Below the pieces are notes generated by a model. That model searched no databases and had not been told where the DNA came from. It was given only the letters and a program-made list of their open reading frames with translations. Made by a program: the position numbers and the translations under genes. A DNA stretch of 64,000 nt, from assembly GCF_020215705.1 (NCBI RefSeq), contig NZ_JAIWNB010000001.1:744001-808000 (forward strand). Direction: 5' to 3'. Positions 39,307 through 48,473 of this stretch are shown in pieces (position 1 is the first letter of the stretch; the number at the start of each line of letters is the position of its first letter). Source of the stretch: Nonomuraea aurantiaca. GTDB lineage: Bacteria > Actinomycetota > Actinomycetes > Streptosporangiales > Streptosporangiaceae.

Positions 39307-40450
39307 GTTCCCGTCGATGGCCGAGGCCGCCGGCCGTACGCTCGGCGACGAGGAGGTGGCCGCCGCGGCGCGGGTGATCCGCTCGGGCATGCTCAGCTCC
39401 GTCTGGGGGACCGAGACGCGAGCGCTCGAACGCGAGGTAGCCGCACTGTACGGCGTGCGCCACGCGGTCGCGTGCAGCTCCGGCACCGCGGCCCTCCATC
39501 TGTCGGTCGTGGCGGCTGCGCCGGACCCCGGAGACGAGATCATCACGACGCCGATCACCGACTTCGGGACCGTGGCCCCCATCCTGGCGCAGAACGCGGT
39601 CCCTGTCTTCGCGGATGTAGATCCCTCGGACGGCAATCTCGACCCCGGTGCGGTGGCCAAGCTGATCGGCCCCCGGACTCGGGCGATCATGGCCGTGCAC
39701 CTGTTCGGCGCGCCCGCCCGGGTGGCCGAGCTGCGGGCGCTGGCCGACGAGCACGGCCTCGCGCTGATCGAGGACTGCGCCCAGGCGTGGCTCGCCGAGC
39801 TGCCGGACGGGCGGCCGGCGGGCACGGCGGGCGACGTCGCCACCCTCAGCCTGCAGCAGTGGAAGCACATCACCTGCGGCGACGGCGGCCTGGCGCTCAC
39901 CGAGGACGACGAGCTGGCGCGCCGCATGCGGCTGTTCGCCGACAAGGGCTGGGACCGGGCGGCCGGGCGCTCGCACGCCGGTTTCGGCCTGAACTACCGC
40001 ATGACCGAGCTGCAGGCCGCCGTGGCGCGGGCCCAGCTCGCCAAGCTGCCCGGCGTGGTCGCGGCCCGCCGGAGCACGGCCGTACGGCTGCTGGACGCCC
40101 TTCAGGGCCTGCCAGGGGTGCGGCTGCCGCGCCCGGAGGGGCACGCCTGGTGGCTGTTCCCCATCGTGCGGCCCGAGGGTGACGCCCGGGAGTTGGCCGC
40201 GCACCTGGCCGCGGCCGGGATACCCGCGCGGGCCGGCTACCTGGAGGAGCCGCTGAACCGCGCCCCGCTGTGGGATCGGCCCGTCTACGGCTCCGCGCGC
40301 TACCCGCTCGACGGCTACGTCCCGAACCCGTGTCCCGAGGCCGAACGCCTGGTCGCCGAGACGCTGCTGATCATCGACTGGAACGAGAACTACACGGCCG
40401 AGCACGCCGACGCCGTCGCCCGCGAGATCACCCGCTTCACCGCGAGTTGA
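39302..40450 (+). CDS. DegT/DnrJ/EryC1-family PLP aminotransferase (first paralogue)
   Basis: 382 residues, GTG start. Fold type I features: GSMLSSVWGTET-like substrate loop, CSSGTAALHLSV, DEIITTPITDFGTVAPIL, ALIEDCAQAW (Asp stacking PLP) and LQQWKHITCGDGG with the PLP lysine K188. The family transaminates keto-sugars, or makes 3-amino-5-hydroxybenzoate-like rings; run in reverse it deaminates aminosugars. Divergent from the regulator and just upstream of a sugar importer. A second paralogue is at 56772. Confidence 0.92.
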   Translation: MKFPSMAEAAGRTLGDEEVAAAARVIRSGMLSSVWGTETRALEREVAALYGVRHAVACSSGTAALHLSVVAAAPDPGDEIITTPITDFGTVAPILAQNAVPVFADVDPSDGNLDPGAVAKLIGPRTRAIMAVHLFGAPARVAELRALADEHGLALIEDCAQAWLAELPDGRPAGTAGDVATLSLQQWKHITCGDGGLALTEDDELARRMRLFADKGWDRAAGRSHAGFGLNYRMTELQAAVARAQLAKLPGVVAARRSTAVRLLDALQGLPGVRLPRPEGHAWWLFPIVRPEGDARELAAHLAAAGIPARAGYLEEPLNRAPLWDRPVYGSARYPLDGYVPNPCPEAERLVAETLLIIDWNENYTAEHADAVAREITRFTAS

Positions 40451-40484
40451 CCCGGTGACCGTAGTTACGTTCAGGTATCGCCCA

Positions 40485-40529
40485 TTGACCGCACGAGGTC
40501 CCGTCATTAGGTTTCGGTCAGGACCGGTA
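40485..40529 (+). promoter_or_regulatory. Promoter with GGTC-dyad operator, ABC importer
   Basis: -35 TTGACC (40485-40490), 17 bp, -10 TAGGTT (40508-40513), operator TTTCGGTCAGGACCGGTA (40512-40529) over the transcription start. It drives the solute-binding-protein gene at 40551. Confidence 0.83.
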
Positions 40530-40550
40530 TTACTCGAAAGGAATCCGCCG

Positions 40551-41792
40551 ATGAGGAAGACAGCGGCACTCGGCCTGGCGGCCACCCTGGCCCTCGCCGC
40601 CGCCGGGTGCGGATCCAGCGGCTCGGACAAGAGCACCGTGACCCTCTGGATGTACCCCGTCATCGGGGACCAGGCCAAGAGCCAGGCGTTCTGGGCCAAG
40701 GTCGAGAAGGACTTCGAGGCCAAGAACGCGTCGATCGACATCAAGATCGACCAGCAGCCGTGGGAGGGCCGTCAGGAGAAGGTCACCACGGCACTGGTCT
40801 CGAAGAAGGGCTTCGACCTCGTCGTCCTGGGGCCCGACCAGATCCCGCAGTACGCCCAGCAGGGCACCGTCGAGGCCGTCGACGACGTGGTGGGCAAGGA
40901 CAAGGCCTCCTACCTGCCCAGCGCGCTCACCGCGCTGACCGTGAACGGCAAGCTGTACGGCGTGCCGATCTACCAGACGATCACCGCGCCCATCTACAAC
41001 AAGAAGCTGTTCGCCGAGGCGGGCGTCGACAAGGTGCCCGAGACGCTGGCCGAGCTCAAGGCGGCGGCGCCCAAGCTGGCCGCCAAGAAGGTCGCCGTGC
41101 TCGACTACCCCGGCAAGCCCGAGGTCAGCCTCAACCAGAGCTTCTACCCCATCCTGTGGGCCAACGGCGGCAGCGTCTTCGCCCCCGACGGCAAGAAGGT
41201 GGCCTTCAACGGCCAGCAGGGCGTCGACAGCCTGCAGTTGCTGCTCGACCTGAAGGCCGCGGGCGGCCTGCCCGAGGACGCCGCCAGCAAGGGCAACGAG
41301 ATCGAGGGCGGCGCCCTGGCCAAGGGCAAGAGCGCGATGTACCACGCGGCCACCGCCCTGCAGGCCACCCAGCTCGGTGCCGCGATCGGCGCCGAGAACG
41401 TCGGCATCGGCCTGCCGCTGGAGGGCACCAAGCGGGTCGCGTTCGGCATCCCCGGCGCCCTGGTGCTGGCCAAGCACGCCGAGAACAAGGACGCGGCGAA
41501 GAAGTTCGCCACCTACCTGTCCTCGCCCGAGGTCGCCGCGAGCCTGGCCGCGGAGTCGGGCTTCTTCCCCGCCCGTACCGACGTGACCGTGCCGGGACAG
41601 TCGGCCGCGGCCACGGAGTTCGCCAAGTCGCTGCAGTACGCCTTCCCCGGTGACACCCACCCGAAGGCCCGCCAGGTGATGGGCGTCATCGCCCCGCACA
41701 TCCAGGCGGCCCTGCTCGGCAAGGAGGACGCGAAGACGGCGCTCGACGCGGCGGCCAAGGAGGCCGACGCGCTGCTGGGCAGCGGCGGATAG
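40551..41792 (+). CDS. Carbohydrate-type ABC transporter solute-binding lipoprotein
   Basis: 413 residues from ATG 40551 (GAAAGGAATCC ahead); an earlier frame start is a shadow. Lipobox LALAAAGC with Cys about 20. Family 1 extracellular solute-binding pattern: VTLWMYPVIGDQ, WEGRQEKVTTAL, DLVVLGPDQIPQYAQQG, LYGVPIYQTITAPIYNKKLF. It binds a sugar or related polyol outside the membrane and delivers it to the two permeases that follow. No ATPase gene is in the window, so a shared MsiK-type ATPase is likely. Confidence 0.93.
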   Translation: MRKTAALGLAATLALAAAGCGSSGSDKSTVTLWMYPVIGDQAKSQAFWAKVEKDFEAKNASIDIKIDQQPWEGRQEKVTTALVSKKGFDLVVLGPDQIPQYAQQGTVEAVDDVVGKDKASYLPSALTALTVNGKLYGVPIYQTITAPIYNKKLFAEAGVDKVPETLAELKAAAPKLAAKKVAVLDYPGKPEVSLNQSFYPILWANGGSVFAPDGKKVAFNGQQGVDSLQLLLDLKAAGGLPEDAASKGNEIEGGALAKGKSAMYHAATALQATQLGAAIGAENVGIGLPLEGTKRVAFGIPGALVLAKHAENKDAAKKFATYLSSPEVAASLAAESGFFPARTDVTVPGQSAAATEFAKSLQYAFPGDTHPKARQVMGVIAPHIQAALLGKEDAKTALDAAAKEADALLGSGG

Positions 41793-41794
41793 GG

Positions 41795-42661
41795 ATGCGC
41801 CAACGCCTGCGTGACCCGGTCACGGGCCTGCTGTTCGTGCTGCCCGTGCTGGTGCTCTTCCTGATCTTCCGGATCTTCCCCGCCCTCGGCGCGGCGGGGA
41901 TGAGCCTGACCAACTGGAACATCGGCGGGGAGTGGAGCTTCGTCGGCGCGGACAACTACGCCCGGCTGCTCGACGACACGATCTTCTGGACGAGCCTGCG
42001 CGTGACGCTCGTGTACGTGGCCGTCTATGTGCCGCTCACCCTGCTCGTGTCGCTGGGCACGGCGTTGCTGCTGAACCAGGTCGTGTTCCTGCGCGGCCTG
42101 TTCCGCGGCATGCTGTTCCTGCCGTACGTGACCAGCTTCGTGCTGGCGGGCGTCATCTGGCGGTGGATCTACGAGTTCGACGGCCTGATCAACGGCGTGC
42201 TGGGCAAGGCGGGGCTCGGCCCGGTGGCCTTCCTGGAGCAGTCGTCGCTGGTGCTGCCGGCCCTGGCCGTGGTGTCGGCCTGGAAGGGCTTCGGCTACTC
42301 GATGCTGATCCTGCTGGCCGGGCTGAAGGCGATTCCGGGCTCCTACCTGGAGGCGGCCCGGGTCGACGGGGCCTCGGCGTGGCAGCGCTTCCGCCGGATC
42401 ACGCTGCCGCTGCTGAAGCCCGCGCTCTTCTTCGTCCTGGTGATCGAGACGATCAGTGCCTTCCAGACCTTCGACACCGTCTACGTGATGACCGGTGGCG
42501 GTCCCGCCAGGGCCACCTACACCCTCATCTACGGCATCTACGACCACGGCTTCAGATCCTTCGACTTCGGCTACGCCGCCACGTGGGGGATGGTCCTGTT
42601 CGCCCTGGTGCTCATCGTGTCGCTGATCCAGCGCCGCTTCCTGGACCGGGGGAACACATGA
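41795..42661 (+). CDS. Carbohydrate ABC transporter permease (MalF/UgpA type)
   Basis: 288 residues with six membrane spans (first LLFVLPVLVLFLIFRIFPAL) and the EAA motif EAARVDGASAWQRFRRITLP. It starts 2 bp after the binding-protein stop and overlaps the next permease by 4 bp (ATGA). Forms the translocation pore with the second permease. Confidence 0.95.
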   Translation: MRQRLRDPVTGLLFVLPVLVLFLIFRIFPALGAAGMSLTNWNIGGEWSFVGADNYARLLDDTIFWTSLRVTLVYVAVYVPLTLLVSLGTALLLNQVVFLRGLFRGMLFLPYVTSFVLAGVIWRWIYEFDGLINGVLGKAGLGPVAFLEQSSLVLPALAVVSAWKGFGYSMLILLAGLKAIPGSYLEAARVDGASAWQRFRRITLPLLKPALFFVLVIETISAFQTFDTVYVMTGGGPARATYTLIYGIYDHGFRSFDFGYAATWGMVLFALVLIVSLIQRRFLDRGNT

Positions 42662-43467
42662 CGCGCACGCGGCAGAGATGGCCGCTCGTCGCGCTGCTCG
42701 GCGTGCTGTCGGTGCTGACCGTCAGCCCGTTCGCCGCCATGCTGGTCGTCGCGCTGTCGCCCGCGGGCGCGCCGACCCTGCCCGCGCAGTGGCCGGACTC
42801 GCTCACGCTCGACAACCTCACGCGGGTGCTGTCCGCCTCCGGCTTCGTGGGGTGGACGGTCAACTCGCTGGTGTACTCCGTGGTCTCGGTGGTGATCATC
42901 CTGCTCACCGCCTCGATGGCCGGGTACGCGTTCGCCAAGAAGCGCTTCCCCGGCCGCCAGGCGATGTTCTGGACGTTCCTCGCGACCATGATGGTGCCCT
43001 TCCAGGCCACCCTCATCCCGACGTTCGTGCTGGTCAACAGCCTGGACGGGGTGGACACGTTCTGGGGGCTGATCGTGCCGACGCTGGCCAACTCGCAGGC
43101 GGTGTTCCTGATGCGCCAGTTCATCATGGGGCTGCCCGACGAGCTGTTCGACGCGGCCAAGGTGGACGGCGCCTCCGAGCTGCGGGTCTACTGGACGATC
43201 GTGGTGCCGCTGACCCGGCCCGTCCTGGCCACGCTGGGCGTGTTCGTGTTCCTGTGGCACTGGAACGACTTCCTGTGGCCGCTGGTCGTGGGGCAGAGCG
43301 ACGCCACGCGTACGCTCACCGTCGGCCTGACCACGCTGCGGACCGAGGAGATGCAGCTGTCGGTGCTGATGGCGTCGGCGGCGATCTCCGTGGTGCCGTG
43401 CCTGCTGGTCTTCTTCCTGTTGCAGCGGTACCTGGTCAACAGCATCGCGATGACTGGGCTGAAATAA
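42658..43467 (+). CDS. Carbohydrate ABC transporter permease (MalG/UgpE type)
   Basis: 269 residues from ATG 42658; the long upstream frame is a shadow. Six membrane spans and the EAA motif DAAKVDGASELRVYWTIVVP, close to MalG-type permeases (LWHWNDFLWPLVV, end LVNSIAMTGLK). Last membrane component of the importer. The following DapA-like gene starts 10 bp later, so the operon continues. Confidence 0.95.
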   Translation: MTRTRQRWPLVALLGVLSVLTVSPFAAMLVVALSPAGAPTLPAQWPDSLTLDNLTRVLSASGFVGWTVNSLVYSVVSVVIILLTASMAGYAFAKKRFPGRQAMFWTFLATMMVPFQATLIPTFVLVNSLDGVDTFWGLIVPTLANSQAVFLMRQFIMGLPDELFDAAKVDGASELRVYWTIVVPLTRPVLATLGVFVFLWHWNDFLWPLVVGQSDATRTLTVGLTTLRTEEMQLSVLMASAAISVVPCLLVFFLLQRYLVNSIAMTGLK

Positions 43468-43477
43468 GCTCTCTCGG

Positions 43478-44365
43478 GTGGATATTTCGGCACAAGTCCT
43501 CCGTGATCGTCTTCGCGGCACGCTGCTCGCCGCCGCGGCCACCCCCATGACGGAGTCGGGCGAGGTGGACCTCGGCGTGGTGTCGCGCTACCTCGCCGGG
43601 CTGGTCGAGGACGGTGCAGACGGGCTGGCGGTGCTCGCGCACACCGGCCGCGGGCCGTACCTGACGCCGGACGTACGCGCCGCCGTGATCGAGCGCGCGG
43701 TCGCGCTCGGCGTGCCGGTCATCGTCGGCGTCGGCGGCGCGCCGGAACAGGCCGAGGAGGAGGCTCGGGTGGCCGCGAGCCTCGGCGCCGATGGCGTCCT
43801 CGTCTTCCCCACCGAGGGCGACCGGCTGGGCGGTCACGAGGCGATCTGGCGGGCGGCCGGCATCCCCATGATCGCCTTCGACCTCTACACCCGGCCCTGC
43901 CCGGCCGACACCATGCGGGACCTCCTCCGGCATCCCGGCGTGGCCGGGATCAAGACCGCGCTGCTGTCCGACGCCATGGGCTGCCAGCGCGCCATCACCC
44001 TCGCGAGGGAGACGGGCAGGCTGGCCATCACCGGTGAGGACCGCATGTTCGGCCCGTCGCTCCTGTGGGGCGCCGAGGCCGCGCTGGTGGGCCTGGCGGC
44101 CGCGTCGGTCTCCGTCACCGCCGGAGTCATGGCCGCCTACCGAGGTTCGGACCTGCGGGCCTTCGACGCGGCGTCGGGCCGCCTGGACCGCCTGGCCGCG
44201 GCCACCTTCACCGAGCCCATGGAGGGCTACGTGCAGCGCATGCTGTGGCTCGCGGCGGCCGAGGGCCGGATCCCGGAGTCCCACGCCCACGACCCCTACG
44301 GCCCGTCCCTGCCGGAGCAGGAACGGGCCGCGGTGGCGAGGGCGGGGGGCTACCTCGCCATGTAG
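43478..44365 (+). CDS. DapA-superfamily lyase/aldolase (second paralogue)
   Basis: 295 residues, the canonical family length. GTLLAAAATPMTESGEVDL, ADGLAVLAHTGRGPYLTP, GVPVIVGVGG and GVAGIKTALLSDAMG with the Schiff-base Lys159. GTG start 10 bp after the permease, so it is co-transcribed with the importer and probably acts on the imported compound or its product. It differs in length and loops from the first paralogue (36894), suggesting different steps. Its 3' end overlaps the opposing peptidase gene by 16 bp. Confidence 0.9.
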   Translation: MDISAQVLRDRLRGTLLAAAATPMTESGEVDLGVVSRYLAGLVEDGADGLAVLAHTGRGPYLTPDVRAAVIERAVALGVPVIVGVGGAPEQAEEEARVAASLGADGVLVFPTEGDRLGGHEAIWRAAGIPMIAFDLYTRPCPADTMRDLLRHPGVAGIKTALLSDAMGCQRAITLARETGRLAITGEDRMFGPSLLWGAEAALVGLAAASVSVTAGVMAAYRGSDLRAFDAASGRLDRLAAATFTEPMEGYVQRMLWLAAAEGRIPESHAHDPYGPSLPEQERAAVARAGGYLAM

Positions 44366-47300
44366 GCGTCGGCGACGGTCTGCGTGACGGCGCTGCCGTC
44401 CTTGCCCTTCGCCTCGGCCTTGATCGTGATGCTGCCGGCGGGGTTGACCACCAGGACCTTGTAGGAGTCGCCCGAGCCCGGCAGGACCAGGGCCGGCGTC
44501 CAGTGGGCGCCCTTGTCGGCGGAGGTCCAGACCCGCAGCGCGGACGCGCCGCCCTCGGCCTTGACGGTGAACGCGAAGGGGCGGCCGGCCGCCACGGTGT
44601 CGTTGCCCGGCAGGTTGAGCTCGTACCGGAGCTGGATCAGCGGCAGCCGCGCGCACGGCTGCTTGTCACCGAAGAGCAGGCCGTCCAGGCACTGGTACGG
44701 GGCGCTGTCCTTGGCCGGGCGGGCGGATCGGAACGTCCAGGTGGACTCGACGCTGCTGCCCGCGTGCTTGCCGGTGAACCCGTCCTTCCACACATTGGTC
44801 AGCCGGTACGTGCCCGACCCGGCAGGCACGCCGTAGTAGGGCAGGCCGATCTCGTCGTACTGGGGCTGCACCTCCGTCTCGCCGCTGAACAGGTGGGTCT
44901 GCTCGTCGCCCGGCGCCCCTACGTAGGTGTGGCTGGGGTCGGAGGCGTCCGTGTAGTAGCCCAGGCCGGCCGGGACGAGCGCGCGCACCCGCATCCGGTC
45001 GCCCTGGCGGCAGCCGTCGCAGAACACCGACGGATCGAGCCAGTCCGGCCGGTCAGGCCCGGCGGTGATCTGGGTGGGCATGAGGGCTTCGTTCCAGTTC
45101 TCCCGCTCCTGGCCGGCGCGGACGAAGGCCCGCTCGGAAGTGGCCAGGCGGGTGAGGTCCGTGGCGGGGTCACGGAACTGGTAGTCGCGCTGCCACAACA
45201 CCTCGCTGCCGGTCGTGTTGTAGTACTCGGTCCTGGAGACGGGCACGTCGAACAGGTGCGAGCCGCGGACGCTGAGCGGCTGGACGGGGATGAAGGTGTG
45301 GTTGACCTCGTTGAAGCTCGGGTACGCCCCCCACCTCCCGGCCTTCTGGGGGAACTCGGCGTGGTAGGTGGTGTCGATCGCGGTCAGGTCGCGGGCCTTC
45401 GGGGCGAAGGTCAAGCGGTCAGCGGTGGTGCCCTTCACGTAGTAGGCGAGCTTGTACTCGAACGGGCTGGTCGGCTGGACGGTCAGCTTCCCGGCCGGGT
45501 ACGGCTTGCGGGCCATGGCCTTGCCGAGGGCGTCGGCTTCGGCGCTGTCGAGCCACAGGAGGGGCAGCTTGTTCTGGGCGAGGTAGGCGTCGGCGCTGAG
45601 GAGCCAGGCGAAGCGGTCGTTGGTGATCACACCCGCGGCCCCGCCCTTGATCGCCGTCTCCATGTCGGTCAGGAGGAGCTGCAATGAGTCCCTGGCGGGG
45701 AGGTAGACCAGCTTGCCGCGTACGTCCGCGCCGATGGGCGTCAGGCTCAGCCGCTGGTCGGCGGCGAACTTGGGCACCAGCGCGTCATGCTCACTGACGT
45801 AGTGCGGGTGCAGCGACAGGCCAGGCACGCTCAGCGAGACCTCCGGCGCCCGCCGGATCTGGTCGAACAGGAACGTGAAGGTGCCCACGGTCGGCTTGGC
45901 CGTGACCGGCGTGACCCAGTAGTTTCCGGTGATGGCCGGTTCGTAGCTCAGCAGCGAGGCGCCGGCGTACATCTGCCCCGAGGCGGTCGTGCGGACGTTC
46001 ATCACGTTCAGGAACACCGGCTCCGACTCGCGCGGCGTGCTGATGCGGAGCCGCTCGGTCTTCGTCGCGTCCAGGGTGATCGTGGTGTCGCCGGTGAGCT
46101 TGGTCTCGGGGGCGATCAGCAGGCCGTACTGGAGCTGGTGGGCCGGCATGGTGTACCACCACGGCTGGGCGCTGACGGAGTAGATGCCGCCGTGGGCGAG
46201 CTTCACGTCCACCTCGACCGTGCCGGGCACGTCGGTGGTCCGCCAGTTCTCGGTGGTCACGGTGCGCGGCTCGCCGGCCAGAATCGGATCGGTGTCGTTG
46301 ACCCTGATCACGGCCAGCGGTCCGGGGTTCAGCCTCGCCCACTCGGGCTTGCCGACGAGCTTGACGTGCACCGTGTCCATCTGGGCCTGCTTACGGAAGG
46401 CGATGGGCGCCGTCAGCCGGTCGGTCCCGGCCGTCGCCGTCAGCCGGCCCTCGTACCAGCCGGGGTCGCCGAGCTTGGGCTCGATGGTCAGGTCCGCCGC
46501 GGCGGTGCCACCGGCGGGGACGGTCAGTGACGACGGCGTGATCGTGGCCATCCCGGCGGGCGCCTGCGTGCCGTCGTGCGCCAGTGCCAGTGACAGGGCC
46601 AGCGTGACGGGGGCCTTGCCGGTGTTGCGGTAGGTCACCTTCTTGGTGAGCGTCTGGCCGGTGTACGGGTCGGTGAACCCGGCCGACACCGCCGACAGGT
46701 CGTCGAAGACCTGCTGAGCGACGGCCCGGCCGATGTCCAGCCGCCCGGCGCCCTGGTCGTACGGCGAGGTGGCGTCAAGGGGCTGCGCGGTGCCCACCAG
46801 GGCGGTCTTGAGCTGGTCGGGCGTCCAATCGGGATGCTGGGCGGCCAGGATGCCCGCCGCGGCGGCCACGTGCGGCGTGGCCATCGAGGTGCCGGACGCC
46901 GCCGTGTAGTTGTCGTCGATCGGGCCGCCGCCCGGGACGCTGCTGCCCTCGCCGAGCGAGGTCCCGGCGGCGCGGGCCGCGATGATGTTCACGCCGGGTG
47001 CGGTGATCTCCGGCTTGATCGCGAAGTCGTCGCTCAGGCGCGGGCCGCGGCTGGAGAACGACGCGATCTTGTCGGCGGAGTCGACCGCTCCGACTGTGAG
47101 GGCCGAGGTCGCCGCGCCGGGCGCGGCCACCGTGAACCGGTCAGGGCCCGAGTTGCCCGCCGCGACCACGAACAGCGTGCCGTACTCGGCGGTCAGGTCG
47201 TTGGCCGCCTGGCTCAGCGGGTCGGTGCCGTCGGTCGCGCCGTTGCTGCCCAGGCTCATGTTGACCACCCGGGCGTGCTCGGTGGCGGCCTGCCACTCCA

Positions 47301-48342
47301 TCGCCGCGATGATCTCGGAGTTGTTGCCGCTGCCGGTGTCGTCCAGCGCCTTGGCGATGGTCAGCCGGGCGCCGGGCGCGACGCCCTTGTAGCGGCCGTC
47401 GGACGCGGCGCCGCTGCCCGCGATGATGCCCGCCACGTGGGTGCCGTGGCCGAACTTGTCGGAGACGTTGGCCGGGTCGCCGCCGCCGGGGCGGCCGGCC
47501 GGGACGAAGCTGCGCGCCTCGGCGATCCTGCCCTGAAGGTCGGGGTGCCGGGCGTCGATGCCGGTGTCGATGATGCCGACCGTGGCACCGGTGCCGTCGT
47601 ACCCGGCGGCCCACGCCTTCGGCGCGCCGATCTGCGGGTTGCTGACGTCGTCGAGCGCCTTGGCCTTCCCGTCGAGCCACACCTTGCGCAGGCCGTTCTC
47701 GAGGGCGGGGCTCGCCTTGGCCGTCGCCTCCAGGTTCGTCTCTCCGGTGACGGACTGCCAGAAGGCTCCGGCCTGCTTCTTGTCGACCTTCAGCGCGGCG
47801 CCGTCGATGCTCTTCAGGACCAGCGGCTCCGCCCCGCCCTTCAGCGACCGGGCCTTGCCCGCGACGTCGCCGGACTTCACCTGCGGCTGGTACTGGACGA
47901 TGAGCGGGAGCCGGTCGGCCTTGGCGTCGCCGTAGCCGTTGGCCGCCAGGTAGTCGAGGTTGAACAACTCCTTGTCCAGCAGGCCGCTGCTGACGTAAGG
48001 ACCGGCGTCAGCGGGGATCACGTAGTAGCCGTGATCGTCCTGCTGGGCCTGGTAGTTCGTCGCCTCGTGGCCGTCGCGGGGGTCCACGACGACCGCCGCG
48101 CGGCCCGCGGCGTCCTTGGAGTAGGTGACGGTGTCCCCGGTGACCAGGGTGATCTTGACGGGCGCCGTCCCCGTCGCCTTGACGGCGGCGGGCGCGTTGG
48201 CGGACCCGTTGGCGGGCGCCTCGGCGGGCGCGGCGGTCGGCGCGGCGGTGGCCGGCTCGGCTATGGCGACCAGCGGCACCGCCAGCGCGAACGCGAGTAA
48301 GGCCCCGAGACCGCGGCGCCGGGGGGTGGACAGCATGCGCAC
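44350..48342 (-). CDS. Large secreted S8 (subtilisin-family) serine peptidase
   Basis: 1330 residues from GTG 48342 (AGGAG ahead). Signal peptide, Ala/Pro-rich propeptide, then a subtilase domain with Asp259 (GIIDTGID), His299 (FGHGTHVAG) and Ser486 (SGTSMATPH), and oxyanion Asn in VVAAGNSGPD. The ~700-residue C-terminal part has a protease-associated-like segment (GGAAGVITNDRFAWLL) and beta-rich modules ending in an Ig-like fold. It is typical of actinomycete extracellular peptidases. Divergent from its probable regulator; no GGTC dyad is present, so it is not part of the surrounding regulon. Confidence 0.93.
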   Translation of the reverse strand: MRMLSTPRRRGLGALLAFALAVPLVAIAEPATAAPTAAPAEAPANGSANAPAAVKATGTAPVKITLVTGDTVTYSKDAAGRAAVVVDPRDGHEATNYQAQQDDHGYYVIPADAGPYVSSGLLDKELFNLDYLAANGYGDAKADRLPLIVQYQPQVKSGDVAGKARSLKGGAEPLVLKSIDGAALKVDKKQAGAFWQSVTGETNLEATAKASPALENGLRKVWLDGKAKALDDVSNPQIGAPKAWAAGYDGTGATVGIIDTGIDARHPDLQGRIAEARSFVPAGRPGGGDPANVSDKFGHGTHVAGIIAGSGAASDGRYKGVAPGARLTIAKALDDTGSGNNSEIIAAMEWQAATEHARVVNMSLGSNGATDGTDPLSQAANDLTAEYGTLFVVAAGNSGPDRFTVAAPGAATSALTVGAVDSADKIASFSSRGPRLSDDFAIKPEITAPGVNIIAARAAGTSLGEGSSVPGGGPIDDNYTAASGTSMATPHVAAAAGILAAQHPDWTPDQLKTALVGTAQPLDATSPYDQGAGRLDIGRAVAQQVFDDLSAVSAGFTDPYTGQTLTKKVTYRNTGKAPVTLALSLALAHDGTQAPAGMATITPSSLTVPAGGTAAADLTIEPKLGDPGWYEGRLTATAGTDRLTAPIAFRKQAQMDTVHVKLVGKPEWARLNPGPLAVIRVNDTDPILAGEPRTVTTENWRTTDVPGTVEVDVKLAHGGIYSVSAQPWWYTMPAHQLQYGLLIAPETKLTGDTTITLDATKTERLRISTPRESEPVFLNVMNVRTTASGQMYAGASLLSYEPAITGNYWVTPVTAKPTVGTFTFLFDQIRRAPEVSLSVPGLSLHPHYVSEHDALVPKFAADQRLSLTPIGADVRGKLVYLPARDSLQLLLTDMETAIKGGAAGVITNDRFAWLLSADAYLAQNKLPLLWLDSAEADALGKAMARKPYPAGKLTVQPTSPFEYKLAYYVKGTTADRLTFAPKARDLTAIDTTYHAEFPQKAGRWGAYPSFNEVNHTFIPVQPLSVRGSHLFDVPVSRTEYYNTTGSEVLWQRDYQFRDPATDLTRLATSERAFVRAGQERENWNEALMPTQITAGPDRPDWLDPSVFCDGCRQGDRMRVRALVPAGLGYYTDASDPSHTYVGAPGDEQTHLFSGETEVQPQYDEIGLPYYGVPAGSGTYRLTNVWKDGFTGKHAGSSVESTWTFRSARPAKDSAPYQCLDGLLFGDKQPCARLPLIQLRYELNLPGNDTVAAGRPFAFTVKAEGGASALRVWTSADKGAHWTPALVLPGSGDSYKVLVVNPAGSITIKAEAKGKDGSAVTQTVADAYMAR

Positions 48343-48376
48343 GGCATTCTCCTGTGCGGTGGAGATCGTTTCCTCG

Positions 48377-48401
48377 CTGACCTAATCTGGGAATTAGTCA
48401 G
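48377..48401. promoter_or_regulatory. Imperfect inverted repeat between peptidase and regulator genes
   Basis: CTGACCTAAT (48377-48386) and ATTAGTCAG (48393-48401) form a dyad with one extra base in one arm, in the 131-bp divergent gap. TAATCT next to it may belong to a promoter. It is the likely site of the adjacent regulator. Confidence 0.5.
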
Positions 48402-48473
48402 GGCACAAGTACGCCGGAGGGGCTAAAACCCGCCAGGTGGCGGTATCCCGCCATCGGTCAGAAGGGTGCCGCC

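Noticed and set aside
39263..40744. N-terminal extension of the 38036 regulator frame
   Set aside because: It would run antisense through the aminotransferase; the ATG at 39262 sits next to a -10 TATAAT and the operator.
43478..43505. TTTCGGCACAAGTCC near the second DapA-like start as a seventh GGTC dyad
   Set aside because: Lies inside the coding start, has only one half-site and no promoter; the gene is in the importer operon.
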